Shown: positions 9,744-18,710, counted from the stretch's first letter. The stretch is DNA of 64,000 nt from Nitrospirota bacterium (GCA_021806225.1 JAJZXW010000033.1:16005-80004), one strand, 5' to 3'. The notes: generated from the letters alone by a model not told the origin. Numbers and translations: made by a program.

Positions 9744-11186
9744 ATGGCGACGAAACGGACACTCTTTCTGAATCCCCCCTCTTTTGACGACTTCGATGGA
9801 GGGGCGGGCGCGAGATACCAGGCGACCCGCGAGGTGCGTTCCTTCTGGTACCCTACCTGGCTGACATATCCGGCCGGCATGCTTGAAAATTCACTCGTCG
9901 TGGATGCCCCCGCCCAGAACATGGGCCGGGAGGAGACGCTCGGTCTCGCCAGATCTTTCGATATGGTCGTTCTGTATACCAGCACTCCCTCGCTCAAAAA
10001 CGACATCGCCACCGCCCGCGGTCTCAAGGAGCGCAATCCCTCCATGCTTGTGGGATTCGTCGGCCCCCATCCCTCCGTCCTGCCTGAGCTGACGCTCAAG
10101 ACCGACCCCGTGATCGACTTCGTCGTACGGGAAGAATTCGACTATGTCATTCCGGAGATAGCGAACGGAGCCCGTCTCGAGGACGTGGCTGGAATTCATT
10201 TTCGCAAGGACGGAGCCATTATCGGGAACCCGGATCGCCCGGTTATCGAGGATCTCGACGCCCTGCCCTTCGCCTCGAAGGTTTATGCGAGAGATCTGAA
10301 GATCGGCGACTATGAAATCCCCTGGATGAAGTTCCCCTACATCTCGATCTACACAGGGCGGGGTTGCGGGAGCAAATGCACCTTCTGTCTCTGGCCCCAG
10401 ACCTTTTCGGGAAACGTCTATCGCGTCCGCTCTGTCGAGAATGTCCTGGAGGAGGTGGCCTACATCAAGAAGACCTTTCCCGGCATCAAGGAGCTCTTTT
10501 TCGATGACGACACCCTGACCGAATATCGGGACAGAACGCGAGAGCTGGCCCGTGGGCTCAAGTCCTTCAATCTGTCCTGGGGATGCAACTCGAAAGCCAA
10601 TGTGGATTACGAGACCCTCCGCATCATGCGCGACTCGGGATGCCGGGTCATGGTTGTCGGGTACGAATCAGGAAACCAGCAGATCCTGAACAATGTCAAG
10701 AAGGGCATCCGCGTGGAACAGGCTGAAAAGTTCACGCAGGACGCCCACCAGTTGGGGATGACCATCCACGGGACATTTATGGTCGGCCTTCCCGGTGAAA
10801 GCACGGAGACGGTCGACGAAACCATCGCCTTCGCCAGCCGTCTCAATATCGAAACCCTTCAGGTCTCCCTGGCCTCTCCCTATCCCGGGACTCATTTTTA
10901 CGAATATGCCAAGGAAAACGGGTACCTCGTCGATGCCGACATGGTGTCGGACGATGGTTTGCAGGCGGTTAACATCGCCTATCCCGAGATTTCGTCGCGG
11001 GAGATCTTCATGGCGGTTCCGAAATTCTACCGGCAATATTATTTCCGTCCGCGCTATGTCCTGAAGGTTTTGCGGCGGGCCCTCTTCAGTTATACCGAAC
11101 TCAAGAAGACCGCCCGGGAGGCCCGGGAGTTCTTCCGTTTCATGGCTAAGCGGCGGGCCTCTGAAAAGGCCCACCAGACCATATGA
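9744..11186 (+). CDS. hpnJ: Hopanoid biosynthesis B12-binding/radical SAM protein HpnJ
   Basis: The 480-aa protein has an N-terminal cobalamin-binding-like domain (about residues 10-150) and a radical SAM domain with the cluster motif CGSKCTFC (CX3CX2C) near residue 210. HpnJ converts bacteriohopanetetrol cyclitol-type head groups in hopanoid side-chain synthesis (family knowledge; it forms the cyclitol ring). ATG 9744 follows AAAGGA at about 7 nt. hpnI begins 16 bp downstream, the usual hpnJ-hpnI pairing. HpnP or HpnH are alternatives, but HpnH is shorter and HpnP has a different neighbourhood. Confidence 0.85.
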   Translation: MATKRTLFLNPPSFDDFDGGAGARYQATREVRSFWYPTWLTYPAGMLENSLVVDAPAQNMGREETLGLARSFDMVVLYTSTPSLKNDIATARGLKERNPSMLVGFVGPHPSVLPELTLKTDPVIDFVVREEFDYVIPEIANGARLEDVAGIHFRKDGAIIGNPDRPVIEDLDALPFASKVYARDLKIGDYEIPWMKFPYISIYTGRGCGSKCTFCLWPQTFSGNVYRVRSVENVLEEVAYIKKTFPGIKELFFDDDTLTEYRDRTRELARGLKSFNLSWGCNSKANVDYETLRIMRDSGCRVMVVGYESGNQQILNNVKKGIRVEQAEKFTQDAHQLGMTIHGTFMVGLPGESTETVDETIAFASRLNIETLQVSLASPYPGTHFYEYAKENGYLVDADMVSDDGLQAVNIAYPEISSREIFMAVPKFYRQYYFRPRYVLKVLRRALFSYTELKKTAREAREFFRFMAKRRASEKAHQTI

Positions 11187-11202
11187 ACTCTTTCGGCTAT
11201 CG

Positions 11203-12417
11203 ATGAATTCCGTCGGCATTCTCTCCATTGCCGGTGGTGTATCCCTCTGTATCGCTGCTACCGGCGTCTTTTTTGATGGCCTTTCCCTCTATGGAGCGGA
11301 CCGTCTTCTGCGAAGCCGGAGGGAGGCATGGCTCCCCGACGGGGTACTCCCTCCGGTCCTGATGATCAAGCCCGTCCGGGGCCTCGACCATGGGGCCCGG
11401 GAAAACTACCTGTCCTTCATCAACCAGCGATACCCGAAATTCCGGGTCATCTTCACCGTAGACTCTCCCGATGATCCCGCCGTCTCCCTGATTCGGGAGC
11501 TTGAAGCCCTTCACCCCGAAAAGGTTTCTCTTGCCATCGTAGCGGAACGCTCTGGCGCGAACAAAAAAATGAACAAGGTCGCGGCTGTCGCCAGGGACGT
11601 CACCGATCCCTTCATTCTATTGAACGACAGCGACATCCGGGTCGGCCCGGACTACCTTCGGGAGATTGTCCTGCCCATCCTGTCCGACCCCGATGTCGGC
11701 GCCGTGACCTGTCTTCAGCGGGGAACTCACGAGGGGGGATTTTCCTCAAGGGTGTCTGCCATGCTCCTGAACAGCGAAATGATTCCCCAGGGGCTTGTAG
11801 CCTATGTCCTGATGCCTCTGACCTATCTCTATGGCCCGACCATGCTCTTCCGGGGGGAGGCGATCCGCGCCATCGGCGGTTTTGATGTCATGAAGGACTA
11901 TCTGGCAGACGACTATCACCTCGGCCGACTGATCCACGAAAAAGGTTATCGCATCGTTCTGTCGCCGACACTGATCGATGCACATGTCCAGGACGAGCCA
12001 CTGTCGGCGATTTTTTCCCATGAAATCCGGTGGGCACGAACCTATTCCAGCCTCAAGCCCCTCGGATACGGACTCTCCTTTTTCCTCAGACCCTTTCTTT
12101 TTGTCGTCCTGTCCATCGTGATGGGCATCCTCTCAGATCATCCGGCGGTCGCCATGGGAGCGCTCGGTCTTTACTTCCTCCATGTCGCACTGATCGCCTA
12201 CCTGAGTCGCCAGTTTCTTGACCGACCGATGACCCACAAGGATGCGGGTGTCTGGTTCATGAGGGAGATTGTCTCCACCGTCGCCTATTTCGCGAGCTTC
12301 GGCCGGCGCATCATGTGGCGGGGGCATCGCTACCGGATCCTTCCGGGCGGGGCCCTGAAACCCCTCGATCTTCCTTCCTCCACGGGCGAATCCCTCTCGG
12401 GTCATCCCCAGCGCTGA
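11203..12417 (+). CDS. hpnI: Hopanoid biosynthesis glycosyltransferase HpnI (GT21, ceramide-glucosyltransferase-like)
   Basis: Membrane glycosyltransferase that adds an N-acetylglucosamine-type sugar to the hopanoid side chain (family knowledge). The 404-aa protein has an N-terminal membrane anchor, the substrate-binding region LNDSDIRVGPDYL, the acidic DDYHLGRLI motif and the acceptor-site motif HEIRWARTY corresponding to QxxRW. Three or so C-terminal membrane helices follow (about residues 285-350). The ATG at 11203 lacks a strong ribosome site but lies 16 bp after hpnJ. The stop overlaps the ATG of the next gene as TGATG. HpnK, the usual partner deacetylase, is not visible in this window. 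Confidence 0.88.
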   Translation: MNSVGILSIAGGVSLCIAATGVFFDGLSLYGADRLLRSRREAWLPDGVLPPVLMIKPVRGLDHGARENYLSFINQRYPKFRVIFTVDSPDDPAVSLIRELEALHPEKVSLAIVAERSGANKKMNKVAAVARDVTDPFILLNDSDIRVGPDYLREIVLPILSDPDVGAVTCLQRGTHEGGFSSRVSAMLLNSEMIPQGLVAYVLMPLTYLYGPTMLFRGEAIRAIGGFDVMKDYLADDYHLGRLIHEKGYRIVLSPTLIDAHVQDEPLSAIFSHEIRWARTYSSLKPLGYGLSFFLRPFLFVVLSIVMGILSDHPAVAMGALGLYFLHVALIAYLSRQFLDRPMTHKDAGVWFMREIVSTVAYFASFGRRIMWRGHRYRILPGGALKPLDLPSSTGESLSGHPQR

Positions 12418-12788
12418 TGTTTTCCTATGGTGCACTGCTCCTTCTCTTTTTTCTGGCACTCCTCCTGGAAGACCTCGGATTCATCCTCCTCTCGCGGGGA
12501 ATGAAGGCCACGAGAGCCGAAGAAGGAGTCGGCAGGATCCGGGCGATTCTCCGCCATCCCCAAGTGCTGTTGGGGGTCATTCTCCAGGCCCTCTACTATA
12601 TTCTTCTCCTGGGACTTCTTCGGGAATTGCCGGTGAGTCTTGTCGTTCCGATGACCGGATTCGGGTATGTGCTCACAGCCCTTCTCGCCCGCCTCTTTCT
12701 GCGGGAACAAGTCCCCCTGCTTCGATGGGGGGGAATCTCCCTGATCACGATCGGGGTGGCCCTCATTGCCCGTTCCGGAACCGGTTGA
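12417..12788 (+). CDS. Small EamA/SMR-family membrane protein
   Basis: A 123-aa protein with four predicted hydrophobic helices and the fold pattern of ArnE/ArnF or EmrE-like half transporters (LVVPMTGFGYVLTALLARLFLREQ, then RWGGISLITIGVALIA). ATG 12417 overlaps the hpnI stop by one base, so it is translated with the hopanoid genes. ArnE/F-type proteins flip lipid-linked sugars; a role in moving a glycosylated or precursor lipid across the membrane is plausible here but is inference. Confidence 0.72.
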   Translation: MFSYGALLLLFFLALLLEDLGFILLSRGMKATRAEEGVGRIRAILRHPQVLLGVILQALYYILLLGLLRELPVSLVVPMTGFGYVLTALLARLFLREQVPLLRWGGISLITIGVALIARSGTG

Positions 12789-12791
12789 ATC

Positions 12792-13553
12792 ATGACGCTT
12801 CTTTTCTCGACCCTCCTGTTTCGATGGTATGTCTTTTTCTTCTGGGGGGTGGGGCTCTGGACCCTTGCGCGCATTGCAGGCTTTCCTGGAGCCCTTTTCC
12901 GCTTTCTCCTCGCATACGGGATCGCCTATTTCTGCGAATGGTCCTCCGCCCGTCCTGGAGGTTGGTTCCCCTTCGGCCATTACCGTTATCTGCCAACGAC
13001 CCTCACGAAGGAGGTCTGGGTGGGAATCCTCCCCCTGATGGATTCTCTTTCCTTTGCTTTCCTTGCGGTGGGAGCGCTGGGGTTGGCGGCCATGTATGGT
13101 CATAGAACCCTGGAGGAGGCGTTTTCCTTGCCCTGGCAGGATTTTTGGAAGATCCTCGCCGGAGCGGTGGCTCTCTTCGTCATGATCGACATGGTGATCG
13201 ATCCCGTTGCCCTCCGGGGAGGCCGCTGGTTTCTGGGGCAGATCTACGACTATCCGGAAGGGGGGGCCTATTTCGGCGTCACCCTGTCGAATTTCGCGGG
13301 GTGGGCGGTGACCGGATTTTTCATCATGACCCTCTGGAAACTGCTTCCGTACAAGCCGAGAAAAGGCCCATCGAGCCAGCTGCCTGATCTCATCCTTCCG
13401 GTGTTTCTCTATGGGTCGGTCTATCTGTTCAATCTTTCTGTGGCGCTTTATCTGACGGAATGGGGAATCGCGGGAGCCGACCTCTTTCTCGGAGGACTGC
13501 TCGCGACCCTCTTCCTGGCCCGGAAGAAGCGGCGCCCCCTCTCCGGACAATGA
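12792..13553 (+). CDS. CruF-like / carotenoid biosynthesis (DUF422) membrane protein
   Basis: A 253-aa multi-spanning membrane protein with about seven hydrophobic segments. The signature DPVALRGGRWFLGQIYDYPEGGAYFGVTLSNFAGW matches the CruF/DUF422 family in spacing (short parts: YPEGGAYFGV, LSNFAGW), whose characterised members hydrate carotenoid end groups. It starts 3 bp after the upstream gene. No other carotenoid gene is nearby, so a hopanoid- or other polyprenoid-directed activity is as plausible as carotenoid chemistry. A hairpinless 75-bp gap with a strong promoter separates it from the chelatase gene. Confidence 0.7.
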   Translation: MTLLFSTLLFRWYVFFFWGVGLWTLARIAGFPGALFRFLLAYGIAYFCEWSSARPGGWFPFGHYRYLPTTLTKEVWVGILPLMDSLSFAFLAVGALGLAAMYGHRTLEEAFSLPWQDFWKILAGAVALFVMIDMVIDPVALRGGRWFLGQIYDYPEGGAYFGVTLSNFAGWAVTGFFIMTLWKLLPYKPRKGPSSQLPDLILPVFLYGSVYLFNLSVALYLTEWGIAGADLFLGGLLATLFLARKKRRPLSGQ

Positions 13554-13626
13554 TCGGCCCGGGATGCAGGGGGCCGCGAAAGAGAGGGGGGGGGCGGACG
13601 ACTCCCTCGGAAAGCCCCTCCTTTCG

Positions 13627-13655
13627 TTGACCCTTTTCCCGACACGCCGTATAAT
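13627..13655 (+). promoter_or_regulatory. Strong sigma70-like promoter
   Basis: TTGACC at 13627-13632, a 17-bp spacer, and a perfect TATAAT at 13650-13655. The first ATG of the chelatase gene lies only 6 nt after the -10 box, so transcription would start at or within a base of that ATG. Confidence 0.7.
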
Positions 13656-13661
13656 TTTCTT

Positions 13662-14495
13662 ATGGAAAAAATGACAGGATCCTCGGGGCACAAGGGTGGG
13701 GAGATCGCCGTGGTCCTGATCGGCCACGGAAGTCCCATGGAGGAGGGGAATCGCCATTTTCGGGAAACGGTGGGCAAGCTTCTTCCGAGACTTCCCCGCG
13801 ATTGGACGGTCCGGGAGGCTTTCCTCGAACACGCCGAACCGGATGTTCAGACAGTTTTGCGGGAGCTTGCGGAGAAAAAGGCCGTCATCCATCTCTTCCC
13901 GTTTCTCCTTTTCGATGCAGGCCACTCGAAGGGGGATGTCTGGGGGTTCATGGGGGATTTGGCCCGGGAATTTCCCAATGTGACGGTCGTTCGGGAGTGG
14001 GCGATCGGAATCGATCAGGCCCCCGTTTCCGTTCTGCTGGAGCTTTTGCCTCCTGCCGATCCGGCGATCCGGGACCAGGTCGTGATCGTGGGGCGGGGAA
14101 GCCTCGACCCTGGGGCAAATGCCTCCCTTTACTACCAAGGGCGACGCCTCTGGGAGCGCCGGCGGGGAAGAGAGTTTATTTACTCCTTCATCGGGGTGAC
14201 CGAGCCCCGGTACCGGTCCCTGATGGAGTCCCTCGATCCTGCTGGAATCGACAGACTGCTCGTCGTGCCCTACTTCCTCTTCGAGGGGGTCCTCATGGAG
14301 CGCATCCGGGAAGGGATGAAGGAGTTTCTGGACCGTCATCCCCTTTCTCTCGGAGGAATGGTCACCCCTCCGTTCGGTGATCATCCCCATCTGCTCGACG
14401 CTATTGCCGGGCGGCTAGTCCGCCTGGCGAAGAACCGCCAGACTGTCATGCCCCGGTGGCTCGCCCTCGATCCGCCATTCTCCGCCACTCTCTAA
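13662..14495 (+). CDS. CbiX-type sirohydrochlorin cobalto/ferrochelatase, two-domain
   Basis: Inserts Co or Fe into sirohydrochlorin on the route to cobalamin or siroheme. The 277-aa product is two CbiX-like halves. The first has GHGSPMEEG and FDAGHSKGD, supplying the metal-site histidines. The second has VGRGSLDPGANAS and PYFLFEGVL, where Arg and Val/Leu replace the His, as in long-form CbiX proteins. The ATG at 13662 sits 6 nt past the -10 box and would give a leaderless mRNA. An alternative GTG at 13710, preceded by GGTGGGGAG, gives an N-terminus (VVLIGHGS) closer to the family norm. hemE follows 14 bp downstream. Confidence 0.82.
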   Translation: MEKMTGSSGHKGGEIAVVLIGHGSPMEEGNRHFRETVGKLLPRLPRDWTVREAFLEHAEPDVQTVLRELAEKKAVIHLFPFLLFDAGHSKGDVWGFMGDLAREFPNVTVVREWAIGIDQAPVSVLLELLPPADPAIRDQVVIVGRGSLDPGANASLYYQGRRLWERRRGREFIYSFIGVTEPRYRSLMESLDPAGIDRLLVVPYFLFEGVLMERIREGMKEFLDRHPLSLGGMVTPPFGDHPHLLDAIAGRLVRLAKNRQTVMPRWLALDPPFSATL

Positions 14496-14509
14496 CTGGA
14501 AGGCCGTTC

Positions 14510-15553
14510 ATGGGTTCTGCACCCCTTACCAACGATCTCTTTCTTCGGGCCTGTCGCCGGGAAAGGCTGGACCGTCCTCCCATCTGGATCATGCGCCAGG
14601 CCGGGCGATACATGCCCGAATACCAGGAAATTCGGAAGAAGACCACATTCCTGGGGCTCTGCAAGACCCCGGAGCTCGCCGCGCAGGCCACGCTTCTCCC
14701 CATCGACCTGTTGGGGCTCGATGCGGCCATTCTGTTTTCGGACATTCTGATTCCGGTCGAGGCGATGGGCCTCGATCTCGAATTCACCGAGCACAAGGGG
14801 CCGCGGTTTTCCAATCCGGTCAGGACCGATGCCGACATCGAGCGACTGGTGGTTCCGGAGGCCCGGAAGGCAACCGGATTCGTGGCCGATGCGGTCCGTC
14901 TCATAAACCAGAGACTGGCAGGCCGCGTCCCGCTCCTGGGCTTTTCCGGATCTCCGTTTACCCTGGCCACCTACATGGTCGAGGGGGAGACTTCCAAGGA
15001 GTTCACGCGGGTTAAGCGGCTTATTTTCGGTAATCCTCGCGGATATAGAGCCTTGATGGAGAAGGTGACCCGTACCGTGATCGATTATCTCGAGATGCAG
15101 ATCGAGGCCGGGGTCCACGCCTACCAGCTCTTCGATACCTGGGCAGGATCCCTTTGCGCGGAACATTACCGTGAGTTTGCCCTTCCCTACACTCAGGAGG
15201 TGGTCCAGGCCCTCTCCCGCCATGGAATCCCCTCGATTCTCTACGTGAACGGAACCTGTGCCCTGCTCGACGAGATGAACAAGGCCGGGACCGATGTTTT
15301 ATCCATCGACTGGCGGCTCCCCCTTGAACGGGCCATTCCCCGGGTGTCGAACGACAAGGCACTCCAGGGGAACCTCGATCCGGTGGTTCTCCTGACGACC
15401 CGGGAAGCGCTCGAGTCGGAAGTGAAAAGAGTTCTGGCAGGTGTCGGAGGCCGACCCGGCTTCATCTTCAATCTTGGCCACGGGATCCTTCCTGAAACAC
15501 CGGTCGAGATGGCCCGCCATCTCGTGAAAATCGTCCAGAACGGAACCGCCTAG
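14510..15553 (+). CDS. hemE: Uroporphyrinogen decarboxylase
   Basis: Decarboxylates the four acetate side chains of uroporphyrinogen III to coproporphyrinogen III in heme synthesis. The 347-aa protein has the signature PPIWIMRQAGRYMPEY near the N-terminus and GFSGSPFTLATYM in the middle, with FNLGHGILPETP at the C-terminus. ATG 14510 follows GGAAGG at about 8 nt; an in-frame ATG at 14456 overlaps the chelatase gene and is less likely. It lies between the chelatase and hemN genes, so uroporphyrinogen use for siroheme/cobalamin and heme is grouped here. Confidence 0.96.
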   Translation: MGSAPLTNDLFLRACRRERLDRPPIWIMRQAGRYMPEYQEIRKKTTFLGLCKTPELAAQATLLPIDLLGLDAAILFSDILIPVEAMGLDLEFTEHKGPRFSNPVRTDADIERLVVPEARKATGFVADAVRLINQRLAGRVPLLGFSGSPFTLATYMVEGETSKEFTRVKRLIFGNPRGYRALMEKVTRTVIDYLEMQIEAGVHAYQLFDTWAGSLCAEHYREFALPYTQEVVQALSRHGIPSILYVNGTCALLDEMNKAGTDVLSIDWRLPLERAIPRVSNDKALQGNLDPVVLLTTREALESEVKRVLAGVGGRPGFIFNLGHGILPETPVEMARHLVKIVQNGTA

Positions 15554-15581
15554 ACCCGAAATGAAGGAGTCACTTTACCCC

Positions 15582-16964
15582 ATGATGAACACTGCGGATA
15601 TCGCCCTTCTCAAAAAATACGACCGGCCTGGCCCACGCTACACCAGCTATCCTACCGCTCCCGTCTGGACGGAGGAGTTCGGTGAGAAGGACGCGCGGGA
15701 GGAGCTTGCTCGATCCAATGACGCAAGGACTCCCCGGGATCTTTCGCTTTACTTTCATATCCCCTTTTGCGAGTCCCTCTGCTATTTTTGCGGGTGCAGC
15801 ACGATCATTACACGTGATAAGGCCAAGGCAGAGGAATACAACGATTTCCTGGCCCGGGAAATGGCCGTGGTCTCGCCCCTGCTCGACCGGAACAGAAAGG
15901 TGGTCCAGCTCCATCTGGGAGGGGGGACCCCCTCGAGTCTCACACCCGCCCAGACGCGAACGCTCTTCCGGAACATCGATCAGCATTTTGCTGTGGACTA
16001 CAAGGATGGGGAGATTTCAGCCGAGATCGATCCCCGGGAGGCCTCCAACCACTATCTGGAGACCTTGAAGACGGTCGGCGTCAACCGGATCAGCATGGGC
16101 GTCCAGGACTTCGATCCCGCCGTTCAGACGGCGGTCCACCGGGTCCAGCCTCTCGAAATGACAGAACGGGTTTTTCGAAAGTGCCGGGAGCTGGCCTTCC
16201 ACAGCATCAACATAGATCTCATATACGGGCTTCCCTTTCAGACCGTGGAGAGTTTTTCGACCACACTGGATCAGATCATCGCCCTTTCCCCTGATCGGAT
16301 TGCCGTCTTCAACTATGCCCATGTCCCCTGGCTGAAAAAACACATGGTCCTGATACGGGAGTCGACTCTCCCCCCTCCGGACGTGAAATTCGCCCTCATA
16401 AGCCTTATCGGGGAAAAACTCGAAAAGGCGGGATACCGTTTCATCGGGATGGACCACTTCGCGAAACCCGATGACGAACTCTTTCTGGCTCAGGTCGACA
16501 AGACCCTCTACCGGAATTTCCAGGGATACACCACCAAGAAAAACGCGGATCTTCTTGGGCTCGGTGTCACCGCCATCAGCATGTTCGACGAGGCCTACTG
16601 GCAGAATGTGAAGGCCCTTCCGGACTATTCGGCCAGGACGCTCTCCGGTCGGCTCGGTGTCTTCCGGGGGGTGCGTCTTTCGAAGGACGACCGGATGCGC
16701 AGGGAAATCATCTCCCGGATCATGTGCGACCTCGAAATCGACCGCAAAAAGGTCCTTTCTCCCTTCGGAGAGTCCTTTGACACCTATTTTGCGAAAGAGA
16801 TCGGGGTTCTGGAAGGGTTTGTTCCGGACGGTCTTCTTGAAATCCTCCCCGATAGGATCCGGATTTCAGCGTTGGGGCGGATCTTCCTGAGAAATATTGC
16901 CATGGTCTTCGATGCCTACCTGAAGGAAGCTCCCAAGGGACCTCTCTTTTCACGAACACTCTGA
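15582..16964 (+). CDS. hemN: Oxygen-independent coproporphyrinogen III oxidase
   Basis: Radical SAM enzyme converting coproporphyrinogen III to protoporphyrinogen IX without O2. The cluster motif is CESLCYFCGC near residue 57, with the HemN-typical extra Cys, and the N-terminus PGPRYTSYPTAP is diagnostic for true HemN over HemW. The length, 460 aa, is normal. I prefer ATG 15582 (or 15585) because AAGGAG lies at 15563-15568; the earlier ATG at 15561 has no ribosome site. It is 28 bp after hemE and co-directional. Confidence 0.94.
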   Translation: MMNTADIALLKKYDRPGPRYTSYPTAPVWTEEFGEKDAREELARSNDARTPRDLSLYFHIPFCESLCYFCGCSTIITRDKAKAEEYNDFLAREMAVVSPLLDRNRKVVQLHLGGGTPSSLTPAQTRTLFRNIDQHFAVDYKDGEISAEIDPREASNHYLETLKTVGVNRISMGVQDFDPAVQTAVHRVQPLEMTERVFRKCRELAFHSINIDLIYGLPFQTVESFSTTLDQIIALSPDRIAVFNYAHVPWLKKHMVLIRESTLPPPDVKFALISLIGEKLEKAGYRFIGMDHFAKPDDELFLAQVDKTLYRNFQGYTTKKNADLLGLGVTAISMFDEAYWQNVKALPDYSARTLSGRLGVFRGVRLSKDDRMRREIISRIMCDLEIDRKKVLSPFGESFDTYFAKEIGVLEGFVPDGLLEILPDRIRISALGRIFLRNIAMVFDAYLKEAPKGPLFSRTL

Positions 16965-16976
16965 CCATTTTTCCGC

Positions 16977-17005
16977 GATCGCCCTGGGGATTGCTCGGGG
17001 CGATC
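16977..17005. terminator. Hairpin between convergent hemN and aroE
   Basis: GATCGCCC at 16977-16984 pairs perfectly with GGGCGATC at 16998-17005, with a 13-nt loop. It fills the short gap between convergent genes. The T-runs on either side are poor, so it is a weak bidirectional terminator candidate. Confidence 0.4.
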
Positions 17006-17010
17006 TCTTC

Positions 17011-17925
17011 CTAAAGCGATTTCCAGAGACTTTTCTGGCCGGTGGCCAGCCTTAAAACCTCCTCCATCCTGTCGACAGGAGCCTCCTTTCCGGTCCAGAG
17101 CCGGAAGGCCAGGGCCCCTTGGCAGAGAAGCATCCCCAGTCCGTTCTGGGAAGGAGCACCAAAGAGCGATCCCATTTCAAGAAAGGGGGTCCGCCCGCCT
17201 TCCTCCGGACCTGCTCCTGATGGCTTGGAAGGAACGTAGGAGAGATCGAAAAGGGTGGCATCGGAAAGGGAAAGCCCTTCCAGTGGCGGGAAGGGGATCT
17301 CGTTTCCCGCGAAGGCCCTGAGGGAAAGGGTGTTGATCACAAGCGGGTTCTTGGCGTTCGAGATCCAGTCCCTCCAGGAGGTTTGATCAAGGGCACATGC
17401 GGTCCGGTCCGGTATCCCGGAAAGAATGGGAAGATTCAGGAGCGCTTCCCCCCGGGATCTGGTCCTGTTGACGAGGCAAATGGCCCTGAAAGGGCGACGG
17501 GCGAGGGCCCAGAGGACCGCCCGTGCCGATCCCCCCGCTCCGAAGATCAGGACGTGTGAGGGAAAAGCGAGGCGGTTCTCTTCCAGAAATCGTTCGAGAG
17601 CCAGGAGAAACCCCGGGCCGTCGGTATTGTCTCCCAACCATTCTCCCCGGCGTGAGACGACAGTGTTGACCGCTCCGATTTCACGGGCAGTTTCGGAAAG
17701 TCCGTCAACCATTCCCGGAATGGCTTCCTTGTGGGGAAGGGTAATGTTGAATCCCGCGACCCCGAGGATCCGGAGGGCGGCCAGTGCTTGCGGCAGCTGC
17801 TCCGGGGAGATGTCGAAGGGGAGGTAGGCGGCGTCGAGTCCAGAGGCGTCGAAGGCTGCCTGCTGGAAGCGAGGCGAAAGGGAATGGGCCACGGGATGGC
17901 CGATGATCGCGAAAAACTGTCTCAC
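17011..17925 (-). CDS. aroE: Shikimate dehydrogenase
   Basis: NADPH-dependent reduction of 3-dehydroshikimate in aromatic amino acid synthesis. The 304-aa protein has the substrate motif HSLSPRFQ, NITLPHKEA with the catalytic Lys, the NTDGPGF Asp and the dinucleotide motif FGAGGSARAVLWAL. The start is a GTG at 17925, 6 nt after GGAG, directly before the family N-terminus QFFAIIGHPVAHS. It converges on hemN and lies downstream of a minus-strand secreted-protein gene. Confidence 0.93.
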   Translation of the reverse strand: MRQFFAIIGHPVAHSLSPRFQQAAFDASGLDAAYLPFDISPEQLPQALAALRILGVAGFNITLPHKEAIPGMVDGLSETAREIGAVNTVVSRRGEWLGDNTDGPGFLLALERFLEENRLAFPSHVLIFGAGGSARAVLWALARRPFRAICLVNRTRSRGEALLNLPILSGIPDRTACALDQTSWRDWISNAKNPLVINTLSLRAFAGNEIPFPPLEGLSLSDATLFDLSYVPSKPSGAGPEEGGRTPFLEMGSLFGAPSQNGLGMLLCQGALAFRLWTGKEAPVDRMEEVLRLATGQKSLWKSL

Positions 17926-17944
17926 GGAAAGCTCCGCAGAGAGA

Positions 17945-17974
17945 ACGGGCCTGGAAGTCCAGGCCCGTTTTTTT
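17945..17974 (+). terminator. Hairpin with U-run (plus-strand orientation)
   Basis: ACGGGCCTGGA pairs with TCCAGGCCCGT across a very short loop, followed by seven T on the plus strand (17968-17974). Both flanking genes are on the minus strand, where the hairpin is preceded by the A-run and followed only by TTCTCTCT. It may stop antisense transcription or act weakly for the upstream minus-strand gene. Confidence 0.5.
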
Positions 17975-18001
17975 CAGGGTGATCCGGGAAGGCGCCGATA
18001 T

Positions 18002-18547
18002 TTACTGGATCCAGCGCTTGGCTTCGTTCCGGTAGGACGCTTCCGCTTTCTTGACTGCGTCGGCGTAATCGGCGGTCGCGTTGCGGAGGCCTTCCGTGTA
18101 GTTTCGCAGGGCTTCCGCCACTGTTCCCTGCCGGACGGCCCGGGCCCGGGCGATGGCGACAGCAAAGTCTTTTGCGGCTCCCTTGATCTTTTCCTTCAGG
18201 TTGGCATCGAACCCTGAGCTCTGGGCCACTTCCTCCTTCACGGTATTGATTTTAAGTGTCACATCCCGATTGGCCCGTTCGGTCTCCTTGTCGTAGGCGG
18301 CGTCAGCCTTTCTCTTGGCGAGATCGAAGGTCTTCCGGGCTTTGGAGATCGACTTGTGGTAGAGGGTCGAGGCGCGGGAGACGACAGCATCGTAGTGGCC
18401 CACGGCCCGGGTAACACGGGAGGTATCTGTCATGTCGGCGGCAAAGGTCCTGGAGTGCGGTGCGGAAATGACAATGAGGCCGGCAAGGGCCAGCGCAAAC
18501 AGAGTCTTCGAGGCATAATTTCTGGAATGGACGGATCTGATTGTCAT
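18002..18547 (-). CDS. Secreted helical protein of unknown function
   Basis: A 181-aa product with a clear signal peptide (ASKTLFALALAGLIVISA, cleavage likely near TFAAD). The mature part is Ala/Lys/Arg/Glu-rich and almost entirely helical (SKARKTFDLAKRKADAAYD, ADAVKKAEASYRNEAKRWIQ), so a coiled-coil periplasmic protein is likely. ATG 18547 was chosen because GAGGGG lies 4 nt upstream and the signal peptide follows directly; the open frame upstream lacks such features. I cannot assign a family. Confidence 0.7.
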   Translation of the reverse strand: MTIRSVHSRNYASKTLFALALAGLIVISAPHSRTFAADMTDTSRVTRAVGHYDAVVSRASTLYHKSISKARKTFDLAKRKADAAYDKETERANRDVTLKINTVKEEVAQSSGFDANLKEKIKGAAKDFAVAIARARAVRQGTVAEALRNYTEGLRNATADYADAVKKAEASYRNEAKRWIQ

Positions 18548-18710
18548 AAGCCCCTCTTTTGAGAAAGGTGGTTGGGAACCGTTCCCCGCCATCCTAACAT
18601 AGACCTCCTCTTTTTGGGGAGAGGAAAGGCGGTCAGGCACGGACAGGAGTGATGGAAGGAACTTGAAGCCGTTCCCTGCGATGGGCCGTCTCCGGGGAGA
18701 TCTTCATGTG

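Noticed and set aside
12402..14390. 662-codon minus-strand open frame across the EamA, CruF-like and chelatase genes
   Set aside because: It lies opposite three genes with clear family motifs and has a low-complexity, highly charged translation typical of antisense reading.
17945..17974. Terminator of an unseen plus-strand small RNA
   Set aside because: The T-run is on the plus strand, but no plus-strand promoter or conserved structure was found upstream between the aroE and secreted-protein genes.
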